From Spirochaetaceae bacterium (GTDB lineage: Bacteria; Spirochaetota; Spirochaetia; Treponematales; Breznakiellaceae): 53,667 nucleotides of DNA. Position numbers and translations under genes: made by a program. A model generated the notes under the pieces. The model ran no database searches and was not told the DNA's origin. It saw only the letters and a list, made by a program, of their open reading frames with translations. Shown here piece after piece: positions 15,932 through 24,191 of the stretch (positions within the stretch are counted from its first letter, which is position 1; every line of letters begins with the position of its first letter). Location: the NCBI GenBank assembly GCA_031277165.1, contig JAISLT010000052.1:1-53667 (forward strand), read 5' to 3'.

Positions 15932-17352
15932 AAGGAACCGCAGGCCAGGACCGGAAGCTGTTTTTCCTCCGCCAGCCGGAGGGTTTTTTTTAAGGCCTCT
16001 TTTGTATCCGGGACCAGGCTTATTTCCCGCGGGAAATCTCCGAAGCTTCCGCGGCAAAAGATCCGGTACACCTCCGCCGGATCGCTTTCCCGGAATGTTC
16101 CGGGGGAGGTGATAATTACCCTGGAAAATCCGGGGAGCAGGGATTCGGCCATCCCCCGGACATTTTTTCCCTTGGCGCAGCCAAAAAGGAGGATCCCCCC
16201 CCTGCCGTAGAGGGTACAGAATGTTTCTGCACAGAGGGCGGCGCTGCCGGGAGTATGGGCTCCGTCCACAATCAGGGGGGGATTTTCCCGGAGTTTTTCA
16301 AACCGCCCGGGAAGAGAAAGGGCGGCAAGTCCTTCCTCTATGGCCCCTTCCCCAATACCGGGAAAGGCGGATCTTACCGCCAGTACCGCCAGGGCCGCGT
16401 TGAAGGCCTGGATTTTTCCGGGGAGGGGCACAAAGAGCCCTAATCCTGCTGTGGAAGAAAGCTTTGGCTCTGCAAAAGAAAGCTTTGGCCCGGCAAAAGA
16501 AGGTTTTGACTCCAGGGAAGACAGCCCCGGTCCCTGGGCGGCGGGATCCTTTTTCCTGGGGGCATTGTTCCGGGAAGGGGACTCCCCCATGCGGAGGGTA
16601 AATCCGGTCCCTGTCCTGTCCACCCGGAGGGCGCTGATTTTTGCCCGCCGGGGGAGGTAAAAAAGGGGGGATCCCCGGTCCCGGGCGATTTTTTCAAACA
16701 GGTTTAACAGTCCCCGTTTCTGTTCCGCCAGCACCAGGGGACGGCCCGGCTTGACAATTCCGCCCTTCTCCGCGGCTATCTTTGCCAGGGTGGTTCCCAG
16801 GTATTCGGTATGCTCCTTCTCGATCAGGGTAATTACCGAAACCAGGGGGTTCACAATATTGGTGGCGTCGAGCCTTCCCCCCAGGCCCGTCTCGAGGATC
16901 ATCACATCGCAGCGGCAGGACCGGACGCAGAGAAAAAAAAACAGGGTCAGGAGCTCAAAAAAAGCCGGCTCCCCCAAAAAATCCTTTTGGTCCTTACGAA
17001 AGCGCCGGTAGACCCGGTACAGTTCTGTCCCCGCCTTGCGGTATATTTCTTCGGGGAAAAAGCCGCCGTTTAAACATATCCGTTCCCGCCAGTTGCTTAC
17101 GTGGGGCGAAAGGTAGGACCCTGTTTTTTTCCCCCCGGCACGGAGGATCCCGGCGATCATAGAAGTTACCGTCCCCTTTCCCTTGGAACCGGCTATGTGG
17201 ATTGACGGCGCGGAATTTTCCGGGTGTCCGGAAAGTTCCGCCAGCACATTCATCCGGTCCAGGTTGAAATGCTTCGCCGGCATCCCCCCCCTTTCTATGT
17301 TGGTAAAGGAACAAAGCCATGTATAGAGATCGGCCGATGAACGAAAGGTCAT
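15886..17352 (-). CDS. folC: folylpolyglutamate synthase / dihydrofolate synthase
   Basis: FolC adds L-glutamate to dihydropteroate or folates, using ATP, in the cytoplasm. The 488-residue protein has the Mur-ligase plan: the P-loop HIAGSKGKGTVTSMI (about residues 51-65), SPHVSNWRERI, ETGLGGRLDATNI and the C-terminal IVDGAHTPGSA. An extra segment of about 60 residues lies between the central and C-terminal domains. It is rich in Lys, Ser and Pro, and part is coded by a 21-base tandem repeat (16457-16519). The gene lies antisense to the end of the preceding pseudouridine synthase gene. Its start is 43 bases from the divergent murC. Confidence 0.92.
   Translation of the reverse strand: MTFRSSADLYTWLCSFTNIERGGMPAKHFNLDRMNVLAELSGHPENSAPSIHIAGSKGKGTVTSMIAGILRAGGKKTGSYLSPHVSNWRERICLNGGFFPEEIYRKAGTELYRVYRRFRKDQKDFLGEPAFFELLTLFFFLCVRSCRCDVMILETGLGGRLDATNIVNPLVSVITLIEKEHTEYLGTTLAKIAAEKGGIVKPGRPLVLAEQKRGLLNLFEKIARDRGSPLFYLPRRAKISALRVDRTGTGFTLRMGESPSRNNAPRKKDPAAQGPGLSSLESKPSFAGPKLSFAEPKLSSTAGLGLFVPLPGKIQAFNAALAVLAVRSAFPGIGEGAIEEGLAALSLPGRFEKLRENPPLIVDGAHTPGSAALCAETFCTLYGRGGILLFGCAKGKNVRGMAESLLPGFSRVIITSPGTFRESDPAEVYRIFCRGSFGDFPREISLVPDTKEALKKTLRLAEEKQLPVLACGSFYLAGELRNMPEDPS
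16457..16519. repeat. 21-base tandem repeat inside folC
   Basis: About three copies of a 21-base unit beginning GAAAGCTTTGG lie end to end at 16457-16477, 16478-16498 and 16499-16519. The first two copies differ at two positions and the third is more diverged. On the folC strand they encode a seven-residue repeat of the PKLSFAE kind. Because the unit is a multiple of three, copy-number change would not break the frame. Confidence 0.8.
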
Positions 17353-17395
17353 CCTTCATTATTGAAAAAAACAACCGTATGGTCTACCATAAAAT

Positions 17396-18856
17396 ATGGA
17401 TTTGGGCGGGATTATCTCGGGGCATAAGCGGGTGTACTTTATCGGTATTAAGGGGACGGGTATGTGCGCCCTGGCGGAGTTGCTGCATCATTCCGGGGCC
17501 GCCGTTTCGGGCTCCGACACCCCGGAGCAGTTTTATACCGACGGGATCCTTAGGGACCTGGGAATTCCCTTCTACGAGGGTTTTAGCCCCCTCCATGTTC
17601 CCGCCGATGCGGCCCTGGGAATTCATTCGGCGGCTTATGGCATCGAAACCAACTCCGAGATGGCGGAAGTTCAAAGGCGGGGAATTCCCCTGGTAAAATA
17701 CCCCGACGCCCTGGGGGCCTATTCCGCCCTCTTTGATTCTTCCGGCATCGCCGGGGTCCACGGTAAAACCACCACCACCGCCATGACCGGGGTCCTGTTC
17801 CGGGCCGCGGCGCTCCCCGCCAGGGTTTTGGCGGGCAGTGCCGTTTCTGCCTTTGGGGGCCGTTCCACCCTGACCCTGGGGGATAAATACTTTGCCGCCG
17901 AAACCTGTGAATACCGGCGGCACTTTCTGGCCTTTCACCCCCGGCGGATTGTCCTAACCAGCGTGGAAAGCGATCACCAGGATTACTTTCCCCGGTATGC
18001 CGACATTAGGGACGCCTTTGTGGAGTATGTATTAAAGCTTCCCCCCGGGGGGGAGCTTATCTACTGCGCCGACGATCCGGGGGCCTGCGAGACGGCGGAT
18101 CGGGCCCTAAAAGTGAGGGGGGATATTAAGTTCCTGCCCTACGGATTTACCGCCCCGGGGGAATACCGGATAGAATCCTATGCGGTAAAGGACGAGCGGG
18201 TGCATTTTACCCTGGGGGGATTTTATAGGTCCGGGGGCAGGGAGAAGATGCCCTTTAAACTTAGGATTCCCGGAAAACACTGTGTCCTTGATGCCGCCGG
18301 AGCCCTGGCCTTGACGGATCGTTTGGCCCGGCAGGAATTTGGGGAACAGGGCCTGCCTTTGGAACAGGCCGCCTGCGCCCTGGAGGAATTCGGCGGTTCC
18401 CGGCGGCGGTCGGAAATTCTTGGTCAGGCGGGGGGCATACTTTTTATGGACGATTATGGCCATCATCCCACCGCCCTTAGGACCACCCTGCGGGGACTAA
18501 AGGAATTTTATCCCTCCCGGCGGATCGTCCTAAGCTTTATGAGCCACACCTACACAAGAACCGCCGCCATGCTGGAGGACTTTGCTTCTTCCTTTCTTTT
18601 TGCGGACATTGTTTTTCTTCATAAAATCTACCCCTCTGCCCGGGAGTCCTATACCGGGGGGGTTACCGGACGGACCCTGTACGAGAAAACCCTGTCACTG
18701 CGGGGGGAAGTGTATTATGCCGAAGAATCGGAGGATGCCGCCGGGGAGCTCCAGAACATTCTGCGGGACGGGGACCTTTTTATCACCATGGGGGCCGGGG
18801 ATAACTGGCGGCTGGGGAAAAAACTCCTTGAGCTTTACCGGGGAAGGGAAAAATGA
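17396..18856 (+). CDS. murC: UDP-N-acetylmuramate--L-alanine ligase
   Basis: MurC adds L-alanine to UDP-MurNAc, the first amino-acid step of peptidoglycan precursor synthesis. The 486-residue protein has the Rossmann-like N-terminal motif (VYFIGIKGTGMCALAELL), the ATP-binding GVHGKTTTTAM (about residue 120) and central residues including ETCEYRRHF. The C-terminal domain has DDYGHHPTALRTTLRG. The DDYGHHP motif fits both MurC and Mpl; the length and the overlap with a general housekeeping run favour MurC. The ATG lies within 43 bases of the folC start. Its stop overlaps the ATG of yicC. Confidence 0.88.
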   Translation: MDLGGIISGHKRVYFIGIKGTGMCALAELLHHSGAAVSGSDTPEQFYTDGILRDLGIPFYEGFSPLHVPADAALGIHSAAYGIETNSEMAEVQRRGIPLVKYPDALGAYSALFDSSGIAGVHGKTTTTAMTGVLFRAAALPARVLAGSAVSAFGGRSTLTLGDKYFAAETCEYRRHFLAFHPRRIVLTSVESDHQDYFPRYADIRDAFVEYVLKLPPGGELIYCADDPGACETADRALKVRGDIKFLPYGFTAPGEYRIESYAVKDERVHFTLGGFYRSGGREKMPFKLRIPGKHCVLDAAGALALTDRLARQEFGEQGLPLEQAACALEEFGGSRRRSEILGQAGGILFMDDYGHHPTALRTTLRGLKEFYPSRRIVLSFMSHTYTRTAAMLEDFASSFLFADIVFLHKIYPSARESYTGGVTGRTLYEKTLSLRGEVYYAEESEDAAGELQNILRDGDLFITMGAGDNWRLGKKLLELYRGREK

Positions 18857-19719
18857 AAAGCATGACCGGCTACGGCTGGGCCGAGGAACAGGATCAGGAC
18901 ATATCCCTGTCGGTAGAAATTAAAGGCTATAATAACCGTTTCCTTGACATAACCGTGAACCTCCCTTCGTACCTTGGGGCCCTGGAAATGCCGATCCGGA
19001 ACTACCTGGCCGGACGGTGCCGCCGGGGTACAATTGAGATCTTTCTGCGGTATGGGGAATTAAACGCCCCCATAAGGGTAAGCCTTAACCGGCATGCGAT
19101 CCGTTCGTATTGGGAAGCGGCCTGCGAAGCCCTTGGCGTTTTGGGTATCACGGAACAGCCCTCCCTGGCCTTTGTGCTGGGCATGGAGGGGGTCCTTGAA
19201 ACGGACCGGAGGCGGAACCCCCAAAGGGCCCTGGACCGGATTATGCCCCTGCTGGAAAAGGCCGCCGCGGACTTTGAAGAAAGCCGCCTTAGGGAAGGGT
19301 CCCATACCCACGCCGATATTCTTTCCCACCTGGGGGCCCTGGAACGCTCCCGGAGCGTGGTTCTTTCCCACCGCGCCGGGCTGGAGGCGATCGTAAAGGA
19401 AAATATCCAATCCCGGTTTATGGAACTTTTAGGTGAGGGGGCGGATCAAAACCGGGTCTATGCCGAAACCGCCGCCCAGCTGGTAAAGTATACAATCTCC
19501 GAAGAACTTTCCCGGCTGGAGGCCCATTTGAGGGAATTCCGGGCCGAAGCGGACAGGGACCCCTGTTCCGGAAAGAAGCTGGATTTTCTCTGCCAGGAGA
19601 TTAACCGGGAGGTTAACACCATAGGATCAAAGGCCCTGATCATGGAAGTAAGCCGGGAGGTGGTTAATATGAAAGAGACCCTGGAAAATATCCGGGAACA
19701 ATTGCGGAATATAGAATAG
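18853..19719 (+). CDS. yicC: YicC-family endoribonuclease-like protein
   Basis: The 288-residue protein has the family N-terminus (MKSMTGYGWAE) and the conserved pattern NNRFLDI. It keeps the C-terminal helical DUF1732-type region (GKKLDFLCQEINREVNTIGSKA), near the usual length of 280-295. YicC is known as a metal-dependent endoribonuclease that affects small-RNA stability in E. coli and sporulation genes in Bacillus; its role here is not established. GGGAAGGG precedes the ATG, which overlaps the murC stop. A cytidylate kinase gene follows after 11 bases. Confidence 0.9.
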   Translation: MKSMTGYGWAEEQDQDISLSVEIKGYNNRFLDITVNLPSYLGALEMPIRNYLAGRCRRGTIEIFLRYGELNAPIRVSLNRHAIRSYWEAACEALGVLGITEQPSLAFVLGMEGVLETDRRRNPQRALDRIMPLLEKAAADFEESRLREGSHTHADILSHLGALERSRSVVLSHRAGLEAIVKENIQSRFMELLGEGADQNRVYAETAAQLVKYTISEELSRLEAHLREFRAEADRDPCSGKKLDFLCQEINREVNTIGSKALIMEVSREVVNMKETLENIREQLRNIE

Positions 19720-19730
19720 CGCAGATAGGA

Positions 19731-20276
19731 ATGGCTGGAACCATGGGTGCACGAAAACTACAGATTGCCGTTTCCGGTAAAAGCGGCTGCGGAAACACCA
19801 CCGTAAGCCGCATGGTGGCGGAACATCTGGGGTTAACCTTTATCAATTATACCTTCCGCAGCCTGGCGGAAGAAAAGGGAATGACCCTGACGGATGTCCT
19901 AAACCGGGCGGGGGAAGACGACTGGTGGGACAGGGAAGTGGACCGCCGCCAGATAGCCCTGGCCAGGGCATCCGGGGGCTGTGTGCTTGGTTCCCGCCTT
20001 GCCATTTGGATGCTTGCCGAGGCGGATCTGAAGGTATACCTTAGGGCTCTCCCCCGGACCAGGGCACAGCGGATAGCCAGGCGGGAGGGGGGAAGCCTGG
20101 AGGACATTGCCGCTTTTACCCAGGAACGGGACAGAAAGGATAGGGAACGGTACCTGCGAATTTACAATATTGACAACGACGATTATTCCTTTGCGGATCT
20201 AATTATTGATACCGACCATATACCGGTCGAAGAAATTTCCCATGCAATTATCGAAGCGGCAAATAAACGGCTTTAG
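19731..20276 (+). CDS. cmk: cytidylate kinase, short (archaeal-type) form
   Basis: The 181-residue protein fits the short cytidylate-kinase-like family, which phosphorylates CMP or dCMP with ATP. The P-loop is SGKSGCGNTTVSRMVAEHLG (about residues 17-30), where Asn stands at the position that is Lys in classical Walker A loops, as in related short-type kinases. The NMP-binding LTFINYTFRSLAEEKG segment and a lid-like basic region (RTRAQRIARREGG) follow. A downstream DTDHIPVEEISHAI closes the fold. A second ATG four codons later is possible. The mutY gene overlaps its 3' end by 35 bases. Confidence 0.82.
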   Translation: MAGTMGARKLQIAVSGKSGCGNTTVSRMVAEHLGLTFINYTFRSLAEEKGMTLTDVLNRAGEDDWWDREVDRRQIALARASGGCVLGSRLAIWMLAEADLKVYLRALPRTRAQRIARREGGSLEDIAAFTQERDRKDRERYLRIYNIDNDDYSFADLIIDTDHIPVEEISHAIIEAANKRL

Positions 20277-21102
20277 AAGAACAATCCTTGACCACTATGC
20301 GGCCTCGGGCCGTTCCTTTCCCTGGCGCTATGGACCGGCGGGGGAGGGGGCCGCCGATGAGTACCGTGCCTGGGGAGTGGTGGTATCGGAATTTATGCTC
20401 CAACAAACCCAGACTCAACGGGTTGTGCCCTACTGGGAACGGTGGATGCAGCGGTGGCCCCGCCCTGAAGATCTTGCAGCGGCGTCCCTGGAGGGGGTGC
20501 TAAAGGAATGGAGCGGCCTGGGGTATAACCGCCGGGCCAAAATGCTTTGGGAGTGTGCAAAGACAGTGGCGGAAAAGTACCATGGCAGGGTCCCCGATAC
20601 GCCGGAGGAGCTGATTACCCTGCCCGGCATAGGCCCCTATACATCGGGGGCCATTGCCTGTTTTGCCTGGAACTATCCCGCCCTCTTTATTGAAACAAAC
20701 ATACGGTCGGTGATGCTGCACTTTTTTTTCCAGGAAAAACTGCAGGTCGGGGACCATGAAATTTTTCCCCTGCTGGCCCAGACCCTGGATCGTTCCAATC
20801 CCCGGATTTGGTACTGGGCCCTTATGGATTATGGCGCGGAATTAAAGAAACTTACCGGGAATCCCAGCCGCAGGAGCGCCCACTATGTTAAACAAAGCCC
20901 CTTTGAAGGCTCCCTCCGCCAGATCCGGGGGGCGGTGATCAGGGCCCTTTCCACGACGGGGAAAAAAGACGCCGCGGACCTTAAAAAAGAAATTTCCCGA
21001 TCCCTTAAGAGCTTTAAGGAGGAAGATTTTTCCAAGGTCCTTGCGACCCTGGAAAAAGAACTATTTGTGGCCGAAGAAGGGGGAGTGTACCGGATCCGGT
21101 AG
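20242..21102 (+). CDS. mutY: A/G-specific adenine glycosylase MutY, lacking the Fe-S cluster
   Basis: MutY removes adenine mispaired with 8-oxoguanine. The 286-residue protein has the HhH-GPD fold: FPWR, then SEFMLQQTQTQRV with the catalytic Glu at residue 50, then the helix-hairpin-helix LPGIGPYTSGAIACFAWN. The four-Cys iron-sulfur loop that normally follows is missing: the region reads LKKLTGNPSRRSAHYVKQ without Cys. The usual catalytic Asp (LDGNVKRV in most MutY) is Glu151 here (FIETNIRSV). Cluster-less MutY proteins are known in some bacteria and eukaryotes. The ATG at 20242 fits the family better than upstream codons, and it overlaps cmk. Confidence 0.85.
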   Translation: MQLSKRQINGFRRTILDHYAASGRSFPWRYGPAGEGAADEYRAWGVVVSEFMLQQTQTQRVVPYWERWMQRWPRPEDLAAASLEGVLKEWSGLGYNRRAKMLWECAKTVAEKYHGRVPDTPEELITLPGIGPYTSGAIACFAWNYPALFIETNIRSVMLHFFFQEKLQVGDHEIFPLLAQTLDRSNPRIWYWALMDYGAELKKLTGNPSRRSAHYVKQSPFEGSLRQIRGAVIRALSTTGKKDAADLKKEISRSLKSFKEEDFSKVLATLEKELFVAEEGGVYRIR

Positions 21103-21154
21103 GGAATCATCAGTGGGGCCGTTCCAAAACCAAGGGATTTTTAACCAGGCTCAA

Positions 21155-21183
21155 TTGACAAACCCTTTCTTTTTTGTTATTTT
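21155..21183 (+). promoter_or_regulatory. sigma70-type promoter of tRNA-Gly
   Basis: A perfect TTGACA -35 box (21155-21160) is followed after 17 bases by TATTTT (21178-21183). Transcription would begin near 21190, just before the tRNA 5' end at 21192, so little or no leader would be trimmed. The box lies 52 bases after the mutY stop. Confidence 0.75.
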
Positions 21184-21191
21184 CTATCCAT

Positions 21192-21263
21192 GCGGCTGTC
21201 GTATAACGGCTATTACCCCAGCCTTCCAAGCTGGAGACGTGGGTTCGACTCCCATCAGCCGCT
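21192..21263 (+). tRNA. tRNA-Gly (anticodon UCC)
   Basis: The 72-base sequence folds as a cloverleaf. The acceptor stem is GCGGCTG with CAGCCGC, and the discriminator is U, as usual for tRNA-Gly. The anticodon stem CCAGC/GCTGG encloses CTTCCAA, giving anticodon UCC, which reads GGA and GGG. The T-arm is GTGGG-TTCGACT-CCCAT. CCA is not encoded. It has its own promoter and is followed directly by IS630 remains, consistent with insertion near a tRNA gene. Confidence 0.95.
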
Positions 21264-21289
21264 GACGGGCTTCTGCGCAATGCGGCGGA

Positions 21290-21578
21290 TATACGGCGGC
21301 AGTATTTCTCGTCCCCCTGCGGAAGCCTTCCGGCTTGCCCGAAAACTTGAACCGCACTTTACCCCGAAACAGGGGAGTTGGCGTGCTATCGCGAAGGTGG
21401 AGTTATCGGTCTTAGCAGCCCAGTGTCCTGGAGACCGGCGCATGGCGATAGCGATACGCTCAATATCGAACCATCGGCATGGGATACACAGAGGAAACAG
21501 AAAGGGGTGGACTGACAATTCACTACGGCGGATGCCCGCATCAAACTCAAGCGGCTCTACCCTCAAATTATTGAGTAA
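21290..21578 (+). pseudogene. decayed C-terminal part of an IS630-type transposase
   Basis: In one frame the translation gives PAEAFRLARKLEPHFTPKQG followed by SWRAIAKVELSVLAAQC. This matches the region before and around the final acidic residue of the IS630 DDE domain. The family sequence then shifts frame and continues as QFTTADARIKLKRLYPQ just before a TAA at 21576-21578. An in-frame stop (TGA, where the family has Trp) precedes that last block. The gene therefore carries at least one frameshift and one nonsense change and lacks its N-terminal half. Its remains begin soon after the tRNA-Gly gene. Confidence 0.72.
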
Positions 21579-21602
21579 CTATTTAGATGTTACATGGTAG
21601 TA

Positions 21603-21829
21603 CTAGCAGGTTGATTACACCAAATGACCTGATAAGCGAAAAAAGACGCGAAAAAGAATATAAACCACCAACTAACCTTCGGTTCGAGCGCACCAGGGTA
21701 CACGAAGGATCAGATTCTTAGACTTCATTTCTCCTTCGTGCTTTCTGATTGACCGCGTAAGCGGTCTCCCCTTCTTCGCCTTTGTGGTAAAATTTTTAAA
21801 AATGCTTTTTAGTTTAATCAAACTGCTAG
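21603..21829. mobile_element. MITE-like element with ~19-base terminal inverted repeats
   Basis: CTAGCAGGTTGATTACACC (21603-21621) is inverted at 21811-21829 (AGTTTAATCAAACTGCTAG), with 16 of 19 positions matching. Both ends are bounded by a TA dinucleotide, as expected for IS630/mariner-type insertion. The ~190-base interior has no credible gene; it holds the short palindrome GACCGCGTAAGCGGTC and a CGAAGGA..TCCTTCG pair. The inner part of the repeat (AGTTTAATCAA) also occurs at the IS630 terminus near 109. It is probably a non-autonomous relative of that element. The right end supplies the stop codon of the leftward gene that begins at 23094. Confidence 0.6.
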
Positions 21830-23094
21830 GGGCAAATTTCCTGCTGGGGACTTCCCCGGCGGATCATAAAATCCGCGATGCGTTTTCCTGCCTCTCCCCG
21901 GTATTGCCAGGCTTCGTCCTTTGCTTTTAGCCGGGCCTGTTCCAGGGGGCCGCTAAGGGCGGCGGCGGCCAGTACTTCGCCGATCCTGTTAAAGTCCCTT
22001 TCCTCCAGTTCTATTCCCACCTCCCGGATCCTAAGGGTCTGCCACAGTTCATGATCCAGATCCGAGGCATCGTAGGGCCGCTTATCCATGGAGGCCCCCG
22101 CGTATATGACCGGTTTATTACAAAGAAAGATAAAGTCAAAGATAACGCTGGAAAAATCCGATATCATAATATCCGCCCGGGCAAGGGAAAAAATATTTTC
22201 CCTCTCATAATCCCATTCCAGATTTGGCTTTTCCCGGTACCGGTCCCTAAGCCGCAGCAACACCGCCTCTTCGCTTTTTTTTGACTGAGGGTGGGGGCGG
22301 ATAATAATATGGTGGGCCGTTCCCAGCAGGGGATCCAAGAGCGCTTCCCCGTGGCGGCGCAGTATTCCTCCCTCCCCCCAGGAGGGGGAAACCAGCACGG
22401 TAAGTTCCCTGGTCCCTGTTTCCGCCGCCCCGGATGTCCCCGCGGGACGGAGCCCTTCCTCCGGCAGGGCCCGGATCTTTTCGGCGTATACGTCCAGGTA
22501 GCTGCAGCCCACCACCTCCAGTTCCTTGGGCTTAAGGTTCCGTTTTTTTTCCAGTTCCCGAATCTCCCCCTCCTGGTACCCGCCGGTAAGAAGGATAGAA
22601 TCGAAGTAATCCAGGTTAAAAAGCCGGTAGGTGGCGGGATCCCCCGTCATGTGGAGTACATGGCAGTAATGGCGGACCGTTTTTGTCCGCTTCATCTGGT
22701 ATACGTCCAATCCCGGCGTAGTCATAAGTACAATTCCCGCATGAAGGAAATTGAGCCTGGCAAAGGCTCTGTTTCCTTCGCCGATATATTCGGCATGGAC
22801 AAACCGGTAGTTCTCTTTAAACACCGGATCATCCCTGGCGGAGGTAAAAAATGTCAGGGGAATTTCCCGTTTTTCAAATTCATCGGTTACGGGCTTAAAA
22901 ACATTCCAGTACTGGGCCCCTTCGCTGTAGATTACGCGGGGGATATACTTTTTGCTCCCCCCGGCGGAACCGGAAAACAATACCTTAAGCCGGATAATAA
23001 AGGTCCGGGCTAAAAAATACAGGGTTGCGGATGCTCCAATAAGAATAGAAAAAAGCATGCTCCCCGTGCCGGGATCGATGTACAGGGCAGTCAC
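21826..23094 (-). CDS. CDP-glycerol glycerophosphotransferase-like protein (TagF type), membrane-anchored, copy 1
   Basis: The 422-residue protein begins with YIDPGTGSMLF and a hydrophobic helix (to about residue 33). A TagF-like GT-B domain follows. Family features are VLHMTGDPATYRLF, the SPSWGEGG segment, IIIRPHPQ and the cytidine-nucleotide site region ISDFSSVIFDFIFLCNKPVIY. TagF-type enzymes transfer phosphoglycerol or another phospho-polyol from a CDP donor onto an acceptor on the cytoplasmic side. A GTG start overlaps the stop of the preceding gene. Its TAG stop lies in the terminal repeat of the MITE-like element. A second copy lies at 35572-36792. The exact CDP-polyol is unknown: no cytidylyltransferase is visible. 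Confidence 0.82.
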   Translation of the reverse strand: MTALYIDPGTGSMLFSILIGASATLYFLARTFIIRLKVLFSGSAGGSKKYIPRVIYSEGAQYWNVFKPVTDEFEKREIPLTFFTSARDDPVFKENYRFVHAEYIGEGNRAFARLNFLHAGIVLMTTPGLDVYQMKRTKTVRHYCHVLHMTGDPATYRLFNLDYFDSILLTGGYQEGEIRELEKKRNLKPKELEVVGCSYLDVYAEKIRALPEEGLRPAGTSGAAETGTRELTVLVSPSWGEGGILRRHGEALLDPLLGTAHHIIIRPHPQSKKSEEAVLLRLRDRYREKPNLEWDYERENIFSLARADIMISDFSSVIFDFIFLCNKPVIYAGASMDKRPYDASDLDHELWQTLRIREVGIELEERDFNRIGEVLAAAALSGPLEQARLKAKDEAWQYRGEAGKRIADFMIRRGSPQQEICP

Positions 23095-24191
23095 AGATAG
23101 ATCCCCAACAGATTTTTAAACCGCTCCGCCAAGCCGGAAAGTTCCCGGCGGTATTGTTCGTAGGCGTTGGAGGCCATGCGCCGCCGTTCCCCTTCGTTTT
23201 CCAGATATTTTTGGGACTGTTCGGCCAGGTCGCTTCCGTCCCATTCAAGGGGCACAAAGGTTTCGTAGGGTATATACACATCGGGCCAGGTTTTAAGGTG
23301 GGACATACGGGGTTTAAAAAGAAGGGCCCCGGAAAGGATCGCCTCAAAATCCCGAAAGCACACTTCCCCCCATCCAAAGGGGGAGAGGACAATCTTTGAA
23401 TCCCTTAATTCCCGGTAGTACTGTTCCTGGGACACCAGCCCCGTAAGAAAAAGGTCCCGCCGCGGATTCCCGGCGATTATGTCCAGAAACAGCCGGCGCT
23501 GGCAGGCTATGGAAGGACAGCTTACCGGATCGATCCGGGCGTGGACGGCGATGCTCCGCCGGGAACCGGAAAAATCCTCCGGTTCCCCGGACCTGGAAAT
23601 CCCCATGCGCCGGCCCAGTCGGGGAAATCCCAGCCGGGCCAGGGCCGTGCCGATCCTCTGGGGCCAGTGATGCCGGGGATAGGAACCCATTCCGATATTC
23701 CAGGAAAGCTCCGGCCGTTCCGCATCCGCCGGGGAAGCGGCAAGAACCCCGGTATAGGAAGGATTATCGCAGACACCGTAGTTCCTATGGTAGTAATCGG
23801 CGAAAAGATTTTTTCCGTAGAGATCCCGCAGGTAATTGTTCCGGTCCGAAAAGACCGATTTGTAAAACAAGCGGTCCACATAGGGAAGAAGATCAAGCCG
23901 GTTGTTTCCCGCCTCGCCTTGGCCGCAGAAAAAGACGATGGTTTTGTATTTGTCCCGGAGTTTTTTTATCAATTCCATCTCTTCCGGAGCCAGATCCCGG
24001 GGTTCCCGGTGCTGGAAACACCGTTCCATAAAGAGGGTGTTGTTTTTATCCTTTTCCAGGCACCATGATGCAGACTGGGTAAGGCGGAATAGTTTTTTTC
24101 TTCTTTCGAGCCCGCCGGAAAGGCGTTGAAAGAAGGGTTCCATGGTATGGAAGAGGGAGATCCGTTCATAATGGGTTAGAATGGTAATCAT
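23091..24191 (-). CDS. glycosyltransferase, GT-B fold (CgeB-like)
   Basis: The 366-residue protein is a soluble GT-B-type glycosyltransferase. The C-terminal half has SKIVLSPFGWGEVCFRDFEA followed by the ILSGALLFKP segment, which in CgeB-like proteins binds the nucleotide-sugar donor. A terminal helix-rich region closes the fold. The N-terminal half is variable and carries the acceptor site. The sugar cannot be predicted. The ATG overlaps the stop of the upstream gene, and its own stop overlaps the GTG of the TagF-like gene, so the series is translationally coupled. Confidence 0.68.
   Translation of the reverse strand: MITILTHYERISLFHTMEPFFQRLSGGLERRKKLFRLTQSASWCLEKDKNNTLFMERCFQHREPRDLAPEEMELIKKLRDKYKTIVFFCGQGEAGNNRLDLLPYVDRLFYKSVFSDRNNYLRDLYGKNLFADYYHRNYGVCDNPSYTGVLAASPADAERPELSWNIGMGSYPRHHWPQRIGTALARLGFPRLGRRMGISRSGEPEDFSGSRRSIAVHARIDPVSCPSIACQRRLFLDIIAGNPRRDLFLTGLVSQEQYYRELRDSKIVLSPFGWGEVCFRDFEAILSGALLFKPRMSHLKTWPDVYIPYETFVPLEWDGSDLAEQSQKYLENEGERRRMASNAYEQYRRELSGLAERFKNLLGIYL

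Noticed and set aside
16457-16519. CRISPR array
   Set aside because: The unit is a 21-base direct tandem repeat without spacers and lies in frame inside folC.
17396-18856. Mpl (murein peptide ligase) instead of MurC
   Set aside because: Length, N-terminal motif and position beside other essential genes favour MurC, although Mpl shares many motifs.
21255-21600. Intact small genes on either strand after tRNA-Gly
   Set aside because: The translated segments match a frameshifted IS630 transposase in pieces; no frame carries a complete conserved protein.
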